This document shows, piece after piece, positions 26,700-35,158 of a DNA stretch of 64,000 bases; position 1 is the first letter of the stretch; every line of letters starts with the position of its first letter. Below the pieces are notes generated by a model. That model made no database searches, was not told the DNA's origin, and was given only the letters and a program-made list of their open reading frames with translations. The position numbers were made by a program, and so were the translations under genes. Location of the stretch: positions 1 through 64,000 of the forward strand of contig WBUH01000021.1 in NCBI GenBank assembly GCA_008933805.1, given 5' to 3'. The stretch is from Bacteroidota bacterium. Its GTDB lineage: Bacteria; Bacteroidota; Bacteroidia; UBA8524.

Positions 26700-27620
26700 T
26701 TAATGATGCACGTCTTCGTTGTTAATGATGCTCAAATAGCTGTAGTATCTTTCCGGGCGAAGCGTGCCTTCTTCAATGGCTTTTAGTACGGCACAGCCCG
26801 GTTCGTTAAGGTGCAGGCAGTCGTTAAATCGGCAGCTTCCCATCAGAGCCTTCATCTCAGGGAAATAGTGGGCAACTTCGGTTTTGGCTAAATCAACTAC
26901 CCCAAAATCTTTAATACCCGGGGTATCAATAATCCGTGTACCGTCTTCTGTCTCAAACATCTCGGCAAAAGTAGTGGTGTGTTTTCCCTTTAGCGAGTAG
27001 TCGGATATTTCTCCTGTTTTTTGTTGTATCTCGTCAGAAAGTTTATTGATGAAAGTAGATTTTCCTACGCCTGAATGCCCTGAAACAAGCGTGGTTTTTC
27101 CTTTCAGCTTGTCTTTAAGAGCCGCTATGTTAGTGCCGTTTTTGGCTGATACCTGTATGCAGTCGTAACCGAGAGGTTCATAAATTGCTTCGTATTCGCG
27201 CAACAATTGCATCCCCTCGTCTTCATACAAATCAATTTTATTGAAGGCAAGAATAACGGGAATGTGATAGGCTGTGGCCGTTACCAAAAATCGGTCGATA
27301 AATCCCGTTGAGGTGCGCGGTAAAGCAAGGGTAACAAACAATAAGGCTTGATCGATATTAGCGGCGATAACTTGTGTTTGCTTACTGAGGTTATTGCTTT
27401 TGCGAATGATGTAATTTTTGCGGGGATGAAGCGATACAATCATCGCATTGTTGGTATCGCCTTCGGGCTCAATTTCAACGTCATCACCAACAGCAATGGG
27501 GTTTGTACTTTTAATGCCTTGTAACCTGAATTTTCCTTTAATCCTTGCCTGCCATACCTTTCCTTCGTCGTCTTTCACGTCGTACCAACTTCCGGTTGAT
27601 TTGGTAACAATACCTCTCAT
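26700..27620 (-). CDS. rsgA: Ribosome small subunit-dependent GTPase RsgA
   Basis: This 306-residue cytosolic GTPase takes part in late 30S ribosome maturation. The N-terminal OB-fold spans residues ~1-70. The circularly permuted G motifs appear in the order G4 NKIDL (~residue 128), G1 GHSGVGKST (~182-190) and G3 DTPGIKDFG. The C-terminal zinc site reads CRFNDCLHLNEPGC (Cys-x4-Cys-x-His-x5-Cys). Length and order are normal for RsgA. It is convergent with the membrane-protein gene and lies 77 bases upstream of metF on the same strand. Confidence 0.96.
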   Translation of the reverse strand: MRGIVTKSTGSWYDVKDDEGKVWQARIKGKFRLQGIKSTNPIAVGDDVEIEPEGDTNNAMIVSLHPRKNYIIRKSNNLSKQTQVIAANIDQALLFVTLALPRTSTGFIDRFLVTATAYHIPVILAFNKIDLYEDEGMQLLREYEAIYEPLGYDCIQVSAKNGTNIAALKDKLKGKTTLVSGHSGVGKSTFINKLSDEIQQKTGEISDYSLKGKHTTTFAEMFETEDGTRIIDTPGIKDFGVVDLAKTEVAHYFPEMKALMGSCRFNDCLHLNEPGCAVLKAIEEGTLRPERYYSYLSIINNEDVHH

Positions 27621-27697
27621 AGTTATCGGTTGGCGGTTGTCAGTGTAAAGCCCGCGTTATAGCATTTATAAAGCGTAAGCATTATACTGAAACCGGA

Positions 27698-28654
27698 TTA
27701 AAATACTTCTTTGGCAATAGCATAAGTGGCTGCGCTACGCCCCATGGTGTAAAAATGCAGTACGGGAGCACCTTTAGCCTTCAATTCTTTTGATTGCTGC
27801 ACCGCCCACTCAATACCAATTTGTGCTACTTGTTTATCGTCTTTGCAAGCCTCTACAGCTTCAGTCAGTTCTTCAGGCAAATCCATGTGGAACAAGTTTG
27901 GCAGCACATACAATTGCTTTTTGGTAGTTAGTGGCTTCAAGCCGGGTATAATGGGCACATTGATGCCTGCTTCGCGGCATTTGTCTACAAACTCAAAATA
28001 CCTGCTGTTGTTGTAAAACATTTGGGTAACGATAAACTCCGCACCTGCCTCAATTTTCTTCTTCAAAAAAGCCATATCGCTTTTTAGATTGGGTGCATCG
28101 TGGTGCTTTTCAGGGTATCCTGCCACACCCGCACAAAAGTTAGTAGGGAATGCATCTGCTAATTCATCGTCCAGATAAACACCCTTATTCAACTGTTGTA
28201 TTTGTTGCAATAGTTCAAGTGCGTTGGCATTTCCGTTAGGCTCAGGCTTAAAAGAACTTTCGCCTTTGGCATTGTCGCCGCGTAGTGCCAATACATTATC
28301 AATGCCCAAAAAGGCAAGGTCAATCAATGCGTTTTCAGTTTCCTCACGGCTAAACCCGCCACAAATCAAATGGGGTACAGCATCCACGTGGTATTTGTTC
28401 ATGATAGCCGCGCAAATAGCTACCGTGCCGGGACGTTTTTTAGTAGTTATTTTACGGTAGCTGCCATCCGGAAGTTTCTTTTCTATAAACTCTTCTCGGT
28501 GGTAGGTTACATCAATAAACTTGGGATTGAACTCCATTAGCGGGTCAATACCTTGATATATACTTTCAATGCCTTTTCCTTTTAGCGGGGGTAAAATCTC
28601 AAACGAAAACAATGTTTCGCCGTTGGCATTCTTAATGTGGTCGGTAATTTTCAT
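27698..28654 (-). CDS. metF: 5,10-methylenetetrahydrofolate reductase
   Basis: This 318-residue flavoenzyme is a TIM barrel that reduces methylene-THF to methyl-THF for methionine synthesis. Visible blocks are FSFEILPPLKGKG with the catalytic Glu near residue 19, the HLICGGFSREETENAL strand, NVLALRGDN for folate/FAD binding, and AEFIVTQMFYNNSRYFEFV followed by PIIPGLKPLT. The N-terminal barrel alone is present, the usual bacterial form without a regulatory domain. It lies 77 bases before the rsgA start on the same strand. Confidence 0.95.
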   Translation of the reverse strand: MKITDHIKNANGETLFSFEILPPLKGKGIESIYQGIDPLMEFNPKFIDVTYHREEFIEKKLPDGSYRKITTKKRPGTVAICAAIMNKYHVDAVPHLICGGFSREETENALIDLAFLGIDNVLALRGDNAKGESSFKPEPNGNANALELLQQIQQLNKGVYLDDELADAFPTNFCAGVAGYPEKHHDAPNLKSDMAFLKKKIEAGAEFIVTQMFYNNSRYFEFVDKCREAGINVPIIPGLKPLTTKKQLYVLPNLFHMDLPEELTEAVEACKDDKQVAQIGIEWAVQQSKELKAKGAPVLHFYTMGRSAATYAIAKEVF

Positions 28655-28750
28655 TATCGGTTTTTACAGGAACGCAAAAATAGACAAAGTTTTTGTTGCT
28701 GTTGCGGCTTGTTTTGAAACAGTTGCGAAACTAAATTTCGCAAAAAAATT

Positions 28751-29266
28751 ATGGTGAAGTTTGATGTTGAAATAACGGCCGAAGAATATATAAAATTGAA
28801 TTACAGGATTGTGTATGGCAATCCTGTGGTGCTGATTGCACTTTCAGCTTGTGCGGTAATAGTGGCTACAAACTTAACCAACGGTGGTTGGGATGCGCTG
28901 ACAAAAGGCCCTGCGGATATTATTGCATTATTTGCGCTGGGTTATTTATTGTTGTTTTTACCCGTTACCTTGTTTTACAGGGTGAGGGGGCTTTATTACC
29001 GTATGGCCGCCCTTAATGAAAAGCAAACGTTTACTACCGATGATACAGGGGTGAATATTAAAGGCCAGACTTTTGAAGTGAAGAACGAGTGGAGTGCATA
29101 CAAAACAGTGGAACTTAAAAAGGACTGGATGGTACTGTGGAAGGCAAAGAATTTTGGAAATTTTGTACCGCTGCGTTCGTTTAAAAGCCCCGATGATTTA
29201 GAGCAGTTTATAGCAATGGCGCAAGAAAAAGGGATAAAAGTGAGGGGTAAGCTACCTTCAAAATAA
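28751..29266 (+). CDS. YcxB-like membrane protein
   Basis: This 171-residue protein has two adjacent transmembrane helices (VVLIALSACAVIVATNL and IIALFALGYLLLFLPVTLFY), followed by a cytosolic domain reading FTTDDTGVNIKGQTFEVKNEWSAYKTVELKKDWMVLW. This is the layout of the YcxB family (a PH-like C-terminal domain), which has no known activity. It starts divergently from metF and converges with the next gene, 10 bases away. Confidence 0.7.
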   Translation: MVKFDVEITAEEYIKLNYRIVYGNPVVLIALSACAVIVATNLTNGGWDALTKGPADIIALFALGYLLLFLPVTLFYRVRGLYYRMAALNEKQTFTTDDTGVNIKGQTFEVKNEWSAYKTVELKKDWMVLWKAKNFGNFVPLRSFKSPDDLEQFIAMAQEKGIKVRGKLPSK

Positions 29267-29276
29267 GAGGAAAAGT

Positions 29277-29720
29277 TTACGGCTCAACAATGTCGGTTTC
29301 CCTTTTCATTTCCCATGTTCCTTTTATGGGTAACAGGATGGCGGGCATCATACCGATAAATGTCAGGCCAAATTTAAACTTCCATTCCCCTTTAAAAGAA
29401 TTGTCATTCACACCAGTACCTTTATAATATACTGTTGGATGTTTTTTTGATTTATCAATAACCCGTTCCCCTCTTATAAGCAACGTTCTAAAGGGCATTT
29501 TTTTGGTAAAACTCATAACGTTTCCCTCAACTGTGCCTTCAATCCGACCTATGCCTTCCATTCCGAGGGTGTTTTTATCGTCCTCAACCGTGCCATAAAA
29601 TTTGTTGCCGTTTACAGTATCTATATAAATACTAAACATCGTTTTGTCGACGCCCCTTATTTTGTCAATCTTTTTATTGTTATAGGCATACCAGCCTACC
29701 CATTTGCCTCGCATATTCAT
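29277..29720 (-). CDS. Hypothetical beta-barrel-like protein
   Basis: With the ATG at 29720 this is a 147-residue protein; an earlier ATG at 29753 adds 11 residues without obvious value, and another at 29714 is possible. It is rich in Trp, Gly, Lys and beta-strand patterns (MRGKWVGWYAYN, FKGEWKFKFGLTFIG, LLPIKGTWEMKRE), with repeated GxW-type motifs as in small lipid-binding barrels. No signal peptide is present. I do not recognise the family. Confidence 0.55.
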   Translation of the reverse strand: MNMRGKWVGWYAYNNKKIDKIRGVDKTMFSIYIDTVNGNKFYGTVEDDKNTLGMEGIGRIEGTVEGNVMSFTKKMPFRTLLIRGERVIDKSKKHPTVYYKGTGVNDNSFKGEWKFKFGLTFIGMMPAILLPIKGTWEMKRETDIVEP

Positions 29721-29772
29721 TTTAACGAAGTTAACAAAGCCACCGCGTATCAATACGATTTTTTACTAAATG

Positions 29773-29812
29773 AAAAACAAAGGCCGGCAGAAGGATTCCC
29801 CTGCCGGCCTTT
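29773..29812 (-). terminator. Strong rho-independent terminator after the MACPF gene
   Basis: A perfect 12-bp stem (29779-29790 with 29801-29812, core GGCCGGCAG/CTGCCGGCC) with a 10-base loop. On the minus strand it is followed by GTTTTTC. It lies 17 bases past the stop codon of the MACPF reading frame. Confidence 0.9.
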
Positions 29813-29828
29813 ATATTATATAGTATAA

Positions 29829-30878
29829 CTATAGGGTGGTTTTCTTAAACTTACCAAAGTATAGATATAGTGCGCCCACATCGCCGTGGTATACGCCAAC
29901 TTCAAGGCCGCGTATAATGCGGTCGTTGCCTGTTGTTGGTTTGTACTTAGTTTCGGGGTCACCGTCGCCAAACGTATAAACTTTAGTGCCCAAATAGGTG
30001 TTATCTTCAATGTCCATCACATCAAATGCCTGTCCGTACAATTCAGTGGTGTACATTTTAGTGTCGCCGGCATTCAAGCCCATGCCTGTTACTACATAGC
30101 CATTAGAGCACACTGTTTCGGTTTCAGCATTACTGCTGTAAACTTTTACGTGATTTCCACTGCTATCCTCAGTGTACCAGTCGGTATTTCCTGTTTCAAG
30201 GTTTAGTAACTTGGCATTAAGAGTTTTTAAGTTGCTGTCGTCAACCGAGAAGCCTAATCCTACTATTACCATATGGCTTTCTGTATCGGGGTCAAGAATA
30301 AATTTCTTTTCTACTGTGCCGGAGTTGATGGTTTCTTTGCTGCCATCCACTTCCCACGCCAATGTTTGGAAACTGAAAGGAGTGAGAACGCTTTTAATTG
30401 CAGCATCTATTTCATCAATGCGCTCTTGGTTGGTTGGGTCAACCAATACAGAAAGCGGCTGTAACGAAACATTTGTGTCGTTATCAAAACTAATCAAGCT
30501 CCAGTTTCCTTCATTTACCGATGCTTGCCACGCGTCGTAGCTGCTTGTTGTTGTTCCTCCGATAGTGTTTAGATACAAATCGGTTTGGCTCACTGTTTCG
30601 GTTGAAGTTGTGCTGCTGGTATTAGTGGTTGATGTGCCTATTTTTACCCCTTCTACCTCTGCCGATGCCGATAGGGTGTTGGTTACCTCGGTGGTGCTGG
30701 TGGCAGAGTATTTTGAGATACTTTGCGAATACATCCAAACACCTCCAAAATATCCGGATGCAAGAAAGTGTGTGCCGTATTTGCTTACTACATCTTCAGC
30801 AGACATACTGCCGTTAATATCAGCATTTACAGAGTCTTTCATTAATGAACGCCAGTACTCGGCGTCACCTTTCATCAC
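29829..30878 (-). CDS. MACPF protein, C-terminal part downstream of an in-frame stop
   Basis: This open frame (349 codons from a GTG at 30878) holds the MACPF signature YGTHFLASGYFGG and the C-terminal half of the pore-forming domain, including the Ser/Thr/Ala-rich second membrane-hairpin region (VTNTLSASAEVEGVKIGTSTT). After it comes a beta-rich tail (residues ~190-349), with VEKKFILDPDTESHMVIVG and LYLYFGKFKKTTL. It is in the same frame as the upstream piece, separated only by a TAA at 30894-30896 and five codons. It is therefore most likely the 3' part of one gene, and independent translation is doubtful. No signal peptide is present in either piece. Confidence 0.75.
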   Translation of the reverse strand: MMKGDAEYWRSLMKDSVNADINGSMSAEDVVSKYGTHFLASGYFGGVWMYSQSISKYSATSTTEVTNTLSASAEVEGVKIGTSTTNTSSTTSTETVSQTDLYLNTIGGTTTSSYDAWQASVNEGNWSLISFDNDTNVSLQPLSVLVDPTNQERIDEIDAAIKSVLTPFSFQTLAWEVDGSKETINSGTVEKKFILDPDTESHMVIVGLGFSVDDSNLKTLNAKLLNLETGNTDWYTEDSSGNHVKVYSSNAETETVCSNGYVVTGMGLNAGDTKMYTTELYGQAFDVMDIEDNTYLGTKVYTFGDGDPETKYKPTTGNDRIIRGLEVGVYHGDVGALYLYFGKFKKTTL

Positions 30879-30893
30879 AATTTTGTAGATAGT

Positions 30894-31310
30894 TTACTGC
30901 GAAAACTGTTTGGCCAGCGCCATTGAGCTTTCGTAGTAATTGTCGGTGGTTTGTGAGTAGCATTCGTTCATCTCGCCGGTAAAACTACCGGTAGAGCCGC
31001 TTACTCCCACGTTGACAGAGAAAGAGTTGTTTACATCTTCTGAGTAGAAAACCTCTGAGGTGGTTTCACCCATGTGGTCTTCAAAAGTGGTGTCTACCTG
31101 TAAATCTTCAGATGCGTAAAATTCGCCTAACGACCCGATATCGATAGATTGCATTTCGGTACTGAAGTTAAACAGCTGTGTAGATTTTACTGAGGATGAG
31201 CGAGCAATGCGTCCGCTTCTTACATTGTAGATGCGCCCCATTAGGTCGGCGCCGGTTAGTGTGGGCATGTCAGAGCTAGCAGCCTGAACGCCGTTGATAG
31301 AATTTTCCAT
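30894..31310 (-). CDS. MACPF protein, N-terminal part ending at an in-frame TAA
   Basis: From the ATG at 31310 this gives 138 residues (an upstream ATG at 31349 would add 13). It contains the first half of a MACPF/perforin-like domain: MGRIYNVRSG, then FYASEDLQVDTTFEDHMG, and FSVNVGVSGSTGSFTGEM, the alternating pattern seen before the first membrane hairpin. It ends in SMALAKQFSQ followed by TAA. The next codons in the same frame read TIYKIVMKGDAEYW and continue the helical part that precedes the MACPF signature. A CAA or CAG to TAA change (Gln to stop) would explain it. There is no signal peptide. Confidence 0.75.
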   Translation of the reverse strand: MENSINGVQAASSDMPTLTGADLMGRIYNVRSGRIARSSSVKSTQLFNFSTEMQSIDIGSLGEFYASEDLQVDTTFEDHMGETTSEVFYSEDVNNSFSVNVGVSGSTGSFTGEMNECYSQTTDNYYESSMALAKQFSQ

Positions 31311-31481
31311 AATAAAGTTAGTTATAATGCGTGTGATAGTATGTTTCAAAGGTTAGTAATCAAAAGATATAAATCAACTTGAATATTATTTATTTTTTGT
31401 TTATATATTAATTAATTATAGGAGTAATCCAACCCCTTCAAACAAAAACAGTCTAAAAAGTAGCAAGTGCTAAAAATTTGG

Positions 31482-31489
31482 TAACTTTG
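31482..31489 (+). promoter_or_regulatory. Candidate -7 element TAacTTTG before tatA
   Basis: TAACTTTG followed by C, 16 bases before the tatA ATG at 31506. It matches the TAnnTTTG consensus; a -33 box is not obvious. Confidence 0.45.
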
Positions 31490-31505
31490 CGCACATTTTT
31501 AAGCA

Positions 31506-31736
31506 ATGACTTTAAGTATTCTTTTATTTGGTATGCCCGGAGGTTCTGAATGGATCCTTATCTTGGTAATTGCCCTTTTACTGTTCGGCGGTAAAAAAAT
31601 TCCTGAATTGATGCGTGGACTTGGCAGCGGTATCCGTGAGTTTAACGATGCCAAAAACAAAGTGAAGGATGAGATACAAGAAGGTATCAAAAATCCTCCT
31701 CCTGCTGAAAAGGAAGCAAAAACCGAAAGCAAGTAA
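31506..31736 (+). CDS. tatA: Sec-independent protein translocase TatA/E
   Basis: This 76-residue inner-membrane protein forms the Tat pore with TatC to export folded proteins. An N-terminal transmembrane helix ([22 protein letters not shown], with the FGGKKIPEL hinge) is followed by the amphipathic helix [17 protein letters not shown] and a charged tail. The length is normal. gatA starts 24 bases downstream, so the two are likely co-transcribed. No tatC is in the window. Confidence 0.93.
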   Translation: MTLSILLFGMPGGSEWILILVIALLLFGGKKIPELMRGLGSGIREFNDAKNKVKDEIQEGIKNPPPAEKEAKTESK

Positions 31737-31760
31737 GTAATACCAAGCGGCAAACAATTA

Positions 31761-33179
31761 GTGGCTTTGAAGAAATTTCAATCGTTGGCACAGGTACGTG
31801 CTGAAATCAGCGCAGGAAATCTTACCTGTGTTGATTTGGTGCGTTATTATTTGCAACGCACCGAAGAAAAAAAACACCTGAATGCTTTGTTGGAAGTATA
31901 TGCCGACGAAGCACTGCAACACGCTGCCCAAGTGGACGAAAAGCTGAAAAGCGGAACCGCTGGTAAGCTGGCAGGCATGGTGTTGGTGCTGAAAGACAAC
32001 ATTTGTTTTAAAGGTCACAAAGTGAGTGCATCCAGTAAAATACTGGAGGGTTTTACTTCGCTATACTCTTCAACCGTTACTGAACGGTTGCTGGCCGAAG
32101 ACTGTATCATATTAGGACGTGCTAATTGCGATGAGTTTGCGATGGGTGCCAGCAATGAGAACAGTGCCTACGGACCAGTATTAAACGACTTAGACAATAC
32201 CCGCGTGTCAGGCGGTTCATCGGGAGGCTCGGCCGTTGCCGTTCAAGCCGATTTGTGCTTGGCAGCTTTGGGTAGTGACACGGGTGGTTCGGTGCGACAA
32301 CCTGCGGCCTTTACAGGCTTATACGGATACAAACCAACCTACGGGATGGTGTCGCGTTGGGGTTTATTGGCCTACGCGTCATCGTTAGACCAAATTAGCC
32401 CCATTACATCAAGCGTTAGTGATATGCAAGCAATTATGGATGTAATTGCAGGCCCTGATGAGTTTGATGCCACACTAACCCAACAACCTGCGCCTGCCTT
32501 TATGCTTCCTGCCGATACAGGCAAGAAACGTATTGCCTATATCAGCCAAACCCTTTCTTCTGATGGGGTGAGCGCAGATATTAAGAACGGCACGCTGGCA
32601 CTTATTGAAAAATTGAAACAAGAAGGCCATACGGTTGAAGCGGTTGATTTTCCGCTGATAGACCAAATGGTGCCTTGCTATTATGTGCTTACCACTGCTG
32701 AAGCCAGTAGCAATCTTTCGCGCTACCAAGGCTTGCAATATGGTTACCGCAGCCCTAATGCCACCGATTTGGAGAGTACTTTCAAAAAATCGCGTAGTGA
32801 AGGGTTTGGTAAAGAAGTACAACGCCGTATCATGCTGGGCACTTTTGTACTTTCGGCAGGATACTATGATGCATACTATACCAAAGCCCAAAAGGTGCGC
32901 CGTATAGTACAGCAAAAGACCAATGAAATTTTAAGCAAGTACGATTTTATACTATCGCCTACTACCCCTACTCCGGCGTTTAAAATCGGCGATAAGGCTG
33001 CCGACCCTGTAGCCATGTACCTTGCTGATATTTTTACCGTACAAGCTCCTTTGGCGGGTATCCCTGCCATCTCTGTTCCCGCAGGAACAGATGCAAGCGG
33101 AATGCCTTGGGGCATTCAACTGATGTCGGCCAAAAACAGCGATGCACAATTGCTGGCTTTTGCTGCTGCAATAAATTAA
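31761..33179 (+). CDS. gatA: Aspartyl/glutamyl-tRNA amidotransferase subunit A
   Basis: A 472-residue amidase-signature enzyme that releases ammonia from glutamine for transamidation of Glu-tRNA(Gln) or Asp-tRNA(Asn) with GatB and GatC. The catalytic triad is visible as Lys78 (VLVLKDN), Ser153 (SGGSSGGSA) and Ser177 (GSDTGGSVR), followed by GLYGYKPTYGMVSRWGL. The start is the GTG at 31761, chosen because the N-terminus begins normally there and no ATG precedes it. It sits between tatA and the LysM gene. gatB and gatC are not in the window. Confidence 0.95.
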   Translation: MALKKFQSLAQVRAEISAGNLTCVDLVRYYLQRTEEKKHLNALLEVYADEALQHAAQVDEKLKSGTAGKLAGMVLVLKDNICFKGHKVSASSKILEGFTSLYSSTVTERLLAEDCIILGRANCDEFAMGASNENSAYGPVLNDLDNTRVSGGSSGGSAVAVQADLCLAALGSDTGGSVRQPAAFTGLYGYKPTYGMVSRWGLLAYASSLDQISPITSSVSDMQAIMDVIAGPDEFDATLTQQPAPAFMLPADTGKKRIAYISQTLSSDGVSADIKNGTLALIEKLKQEGHTVEAVDFPLIDQMVPCYYVLTTAEASSNLSRYQGLQYGYRSPNATDLESTFKKSRSEGFGKEVQRRIMLGTFVLSAGYYDAYYTKAQKVRRIVQQKTNEILSKYDFILSPTTPTPAFKIGDKAADPVAMYLADIFTVQAPLAGIPAISVPAGTDASGMPWGIQLMSAKNSDAQLLAFAAAIN

Positions 33180-33240
33180 TGTTAAAAACTATTTTACCTT
33201 TTCTGCCGTTTAGGTATTAAATCTGCAATAGATACCACTG

Positions 33241-34437
33241 ATGCGTTTTTTTAAATATACTGCCTACCTTGTTTTGTGGTGCTTAGTACCTGCTGCTGCA
33301 ACCGCTCAAACCGACTATGCCAACAGGCTTGCCACCATTCCCGATGTTAATATAAAATACAATGCCGTTGTTGACGGCTATATTAATGAGTTGCTTCGCA
33401 CGCCTAACAGTGCTGCACAGGCATTGGGCAGGTATATTTATTTCAAACCTGTTATCGATTCAATGCTTACGCAATACGGAGTTCCTTCGAGTGTAGGGTT
33501 GATGGTATTGGGTAATAGCATGGCCGATTGCACCTACAGCGATGCTGAAGGCTATGCCGGTCCTTGGGCTATGTCTTACAACGTTGGTCGTTTGTGGGAT
33601 TTAAAAATGAACACTTATGTGGATGAACGCAGGGATTTGGCTAAATCATCGTTTGCAGCCGCCAAGTGTATGAAGGAACTAAGGTTTTTGTACAACTCGC
33701 CCGACCTTGCCCTTGCTGCATTTGCCACCAATACTACCACTATTAACAAGTATATCCGTCTTACAGGAAACAAGTTTAACTACTGGGATATGTACGACAG
33801 TCTTCCCAAGGCTGCTCAAAAAATTGTCCCAGCATACTTAGCGGCGGTTTACCTGTACCATTTTCATGCTGAACACGGCATATCGCCCATTGCATACAAC
33901 CCTCCCGCATACGATACGGTGTCTGTCAACAAATGGCAATCGTTTGATGAAATGGCAACAGTGCTTAATGCGTCAAGCAAAGAGCTGAAAGAATTGAATC
34001 CTGAATTTAAGCAAGGAATTGTACCAACTTCACGCATCCCTTACGTAATTAAACTGCCTTCAAAAAGTAAGCAGCACTTTAATAAATTGGATGCACTTGA
34101 TTTTAAGCCTTACAACACCAATCCTTATATTGAGAAAGTACCCGAACTGGAGAATAGGAATTTGCCCATTCGCAAAGGTTCTGATACTGCCCAAAGTGAT
34201 GTTGCTGCTACTCCGAAGAAGGCAAATACACCCACCTCAACAGTTAAAAATACTGAAGACGGGGGTAAAGAAAAAAGCGATACTACTACGCATATTGTAG
34301 CCAAAGGTGAGGGACTTGGAACCATTGCCCAAAAGCACGGTGTGAAGGTAGACGATATTAAAAAATGGAATAACCTTAAGGGGTATAATATCTATCCCAA
34401 CCAAAAGTTGGTTATATACAACAGCAAGGCTAAGTAA
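33241..34437 (+). CDS. Degenerate lytic-transglycosylase-like protein with LysM domain
   Basis: A 398-residue exported protein: signal peptide (residues ~1-22), a MltD-like transglycosylase domain (~60-210), a linker rich in Lys, Thr and Ser (~310-345) and one C-terminal LysM (~350-394, THIVAKGEGLGTIAQKHGV). Where active enzymes have the catalytic Glu (ES motif) this protein has Asn92 (LGNSMAD). The later landmarks GxxGPW (104-109) and DERRD (128-132) are kept, while the AYNxG motif reads AFATNT. It probably binds peptidoglycan without cleaving it. It lies 61 bases after gatA. Confidence 0.8.
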   Translation: MRFFKYTAYLVLWCLVPAAATAQTDYANRLATIPDVNIKYNAVVDGYINELLRTPNSAAQALGRYIYFKPVIDSMLTQYGVPSSVGLMVLGNSMADCTYSDAEGYAGPWAMSYNVGRLWDLKMNTYVDERRDLAKSSFAAAKCMKELRFLYNSPDLALAAFATNTTTINKYIRLTGNKFNYWDMYDSLPKAAQKIVPAYLAAVYLYHFHAEHGISPIAYNPPAYDTVSVNKWQSFDEMATVLNASSKELKELNPEFKQGIVPTSRIPYVIKLPSKSKQHFNKLDALDFKPYNTNPYIEKVPELENRNLPIRKGSDTAQSDVAATPKKANTPTSTVKNTEDGGKEKSDTTTHIVAKGEGLGTIAQKHGVKVDDIKKWNNLKGYNIYPNQKLVIYNSKAK

Positions 34438-34480
34438 TCCGCACGTTTTCTAAAAAATATACATTTGCAGTAGCAAGTAG

Positions 34481-34488
34481 TATATTTG
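34481..34488 (+). promoter_or_regulatory. Candidate -7 element TAtaTTTG before the LUD gene
   Basis: TATATTTG, 8 bases before the ATG at 34497. A TTTG at 34464-34467 is only 13 bases upstream, shorter than usual spacing. Confidence 0.4.
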
Positions 34489-34496
34489 TTTGCAGC

Positions 34497-35138
34497 ATGG
34501 ATAATATCACTCCCAAAGAACGCATACTAAAAAAAATAAGGGCGGGGTTGTTGTATAAAACGCCCAACAAGCACCCCGAAATTGACCTTGAGCATAGTGT
34601 GTATGAGGATATTACCGACCCCATGCCCGAAGTTTTTGCAAAGAACCTTTCATTGGCGGGCGGCAAGTTTGTGTTTTGCCATAGCAAATATGATTTTATT
34701 GATAGCTTGATAGACCTGCTTGAAAACAAGAAGTGGGATAACTTGTATTGTTGGGACAAAGAGCTAAAAGCCGACTTAGAGGATATTGAACAGGATTTTG
34801 TACGCACCACCAATAATTTGGAAAGTGCGCAGGCATCGCTTACCACCTGCGAATGCCTGATAGCCCGCACAGGAACAGTAGTAACCAGTTCGCTAAAAAA
34901 CAGCCGCAGTTTGGTGGCAGTTCCCCAAGCTCACATTGTAGTTGCTTGGATGAACCAAATAGTGCCGGATATTAAAGACGGTTTAAAAACCCTTAACAAC
35001 CGCTACGGTAAAAAACTCCCTTCGGCCATTAACTTTATTACAGGGCCCAGCCGCACTGCTGATATCGAAATGCAACTGGTAACCGGTGTGCACGGCCCCA
35101 AAGAGTTATATGTGTTTTTAATAAATGCTAAAAAGTAA
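34497..35138 (+). CDS. LUD domain protein (LutC/YkgG-like)
   Basis: This 213-residue cytosolic protein has the LUD fold: TTCECLIARTGTVVTSSLKN in the middle, LVAVPQAHIVVAW, and the C-terminal signature INFITGPSRTADIEMQLVTGVHGP. LUD proteins are subunits of lactate utilisation systems (LutABC), but no lutA or lutB homologue is next to it. The actual role is therefore unclear. The stand-alone LUD protein upstream of an LpxH-like gene may be a housekeeping arrangement in this group. Confidence 0.85.
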   Translation: MDNITPKERILKKIRAGLLYKTPNKHPEIDLEHSVYEDITDPMPEVFAKNLSLAGGKFVFCHSKYDFIDSLIDLLENKKWDNLYCWDKELKADLEDIEQDFVRTTNNLESAQASLTTCECLIARTGTVVTSSLKNSRSLVAVPQAHIVVAWMNQIVPDIKDGLKTLNNRYGKKLPSAINFITGPSRTADIEMQLVTGVHGPKELYVFLINAKK

Positions 35139-35158
35139 TACGGCCTTTATCAAGTATT

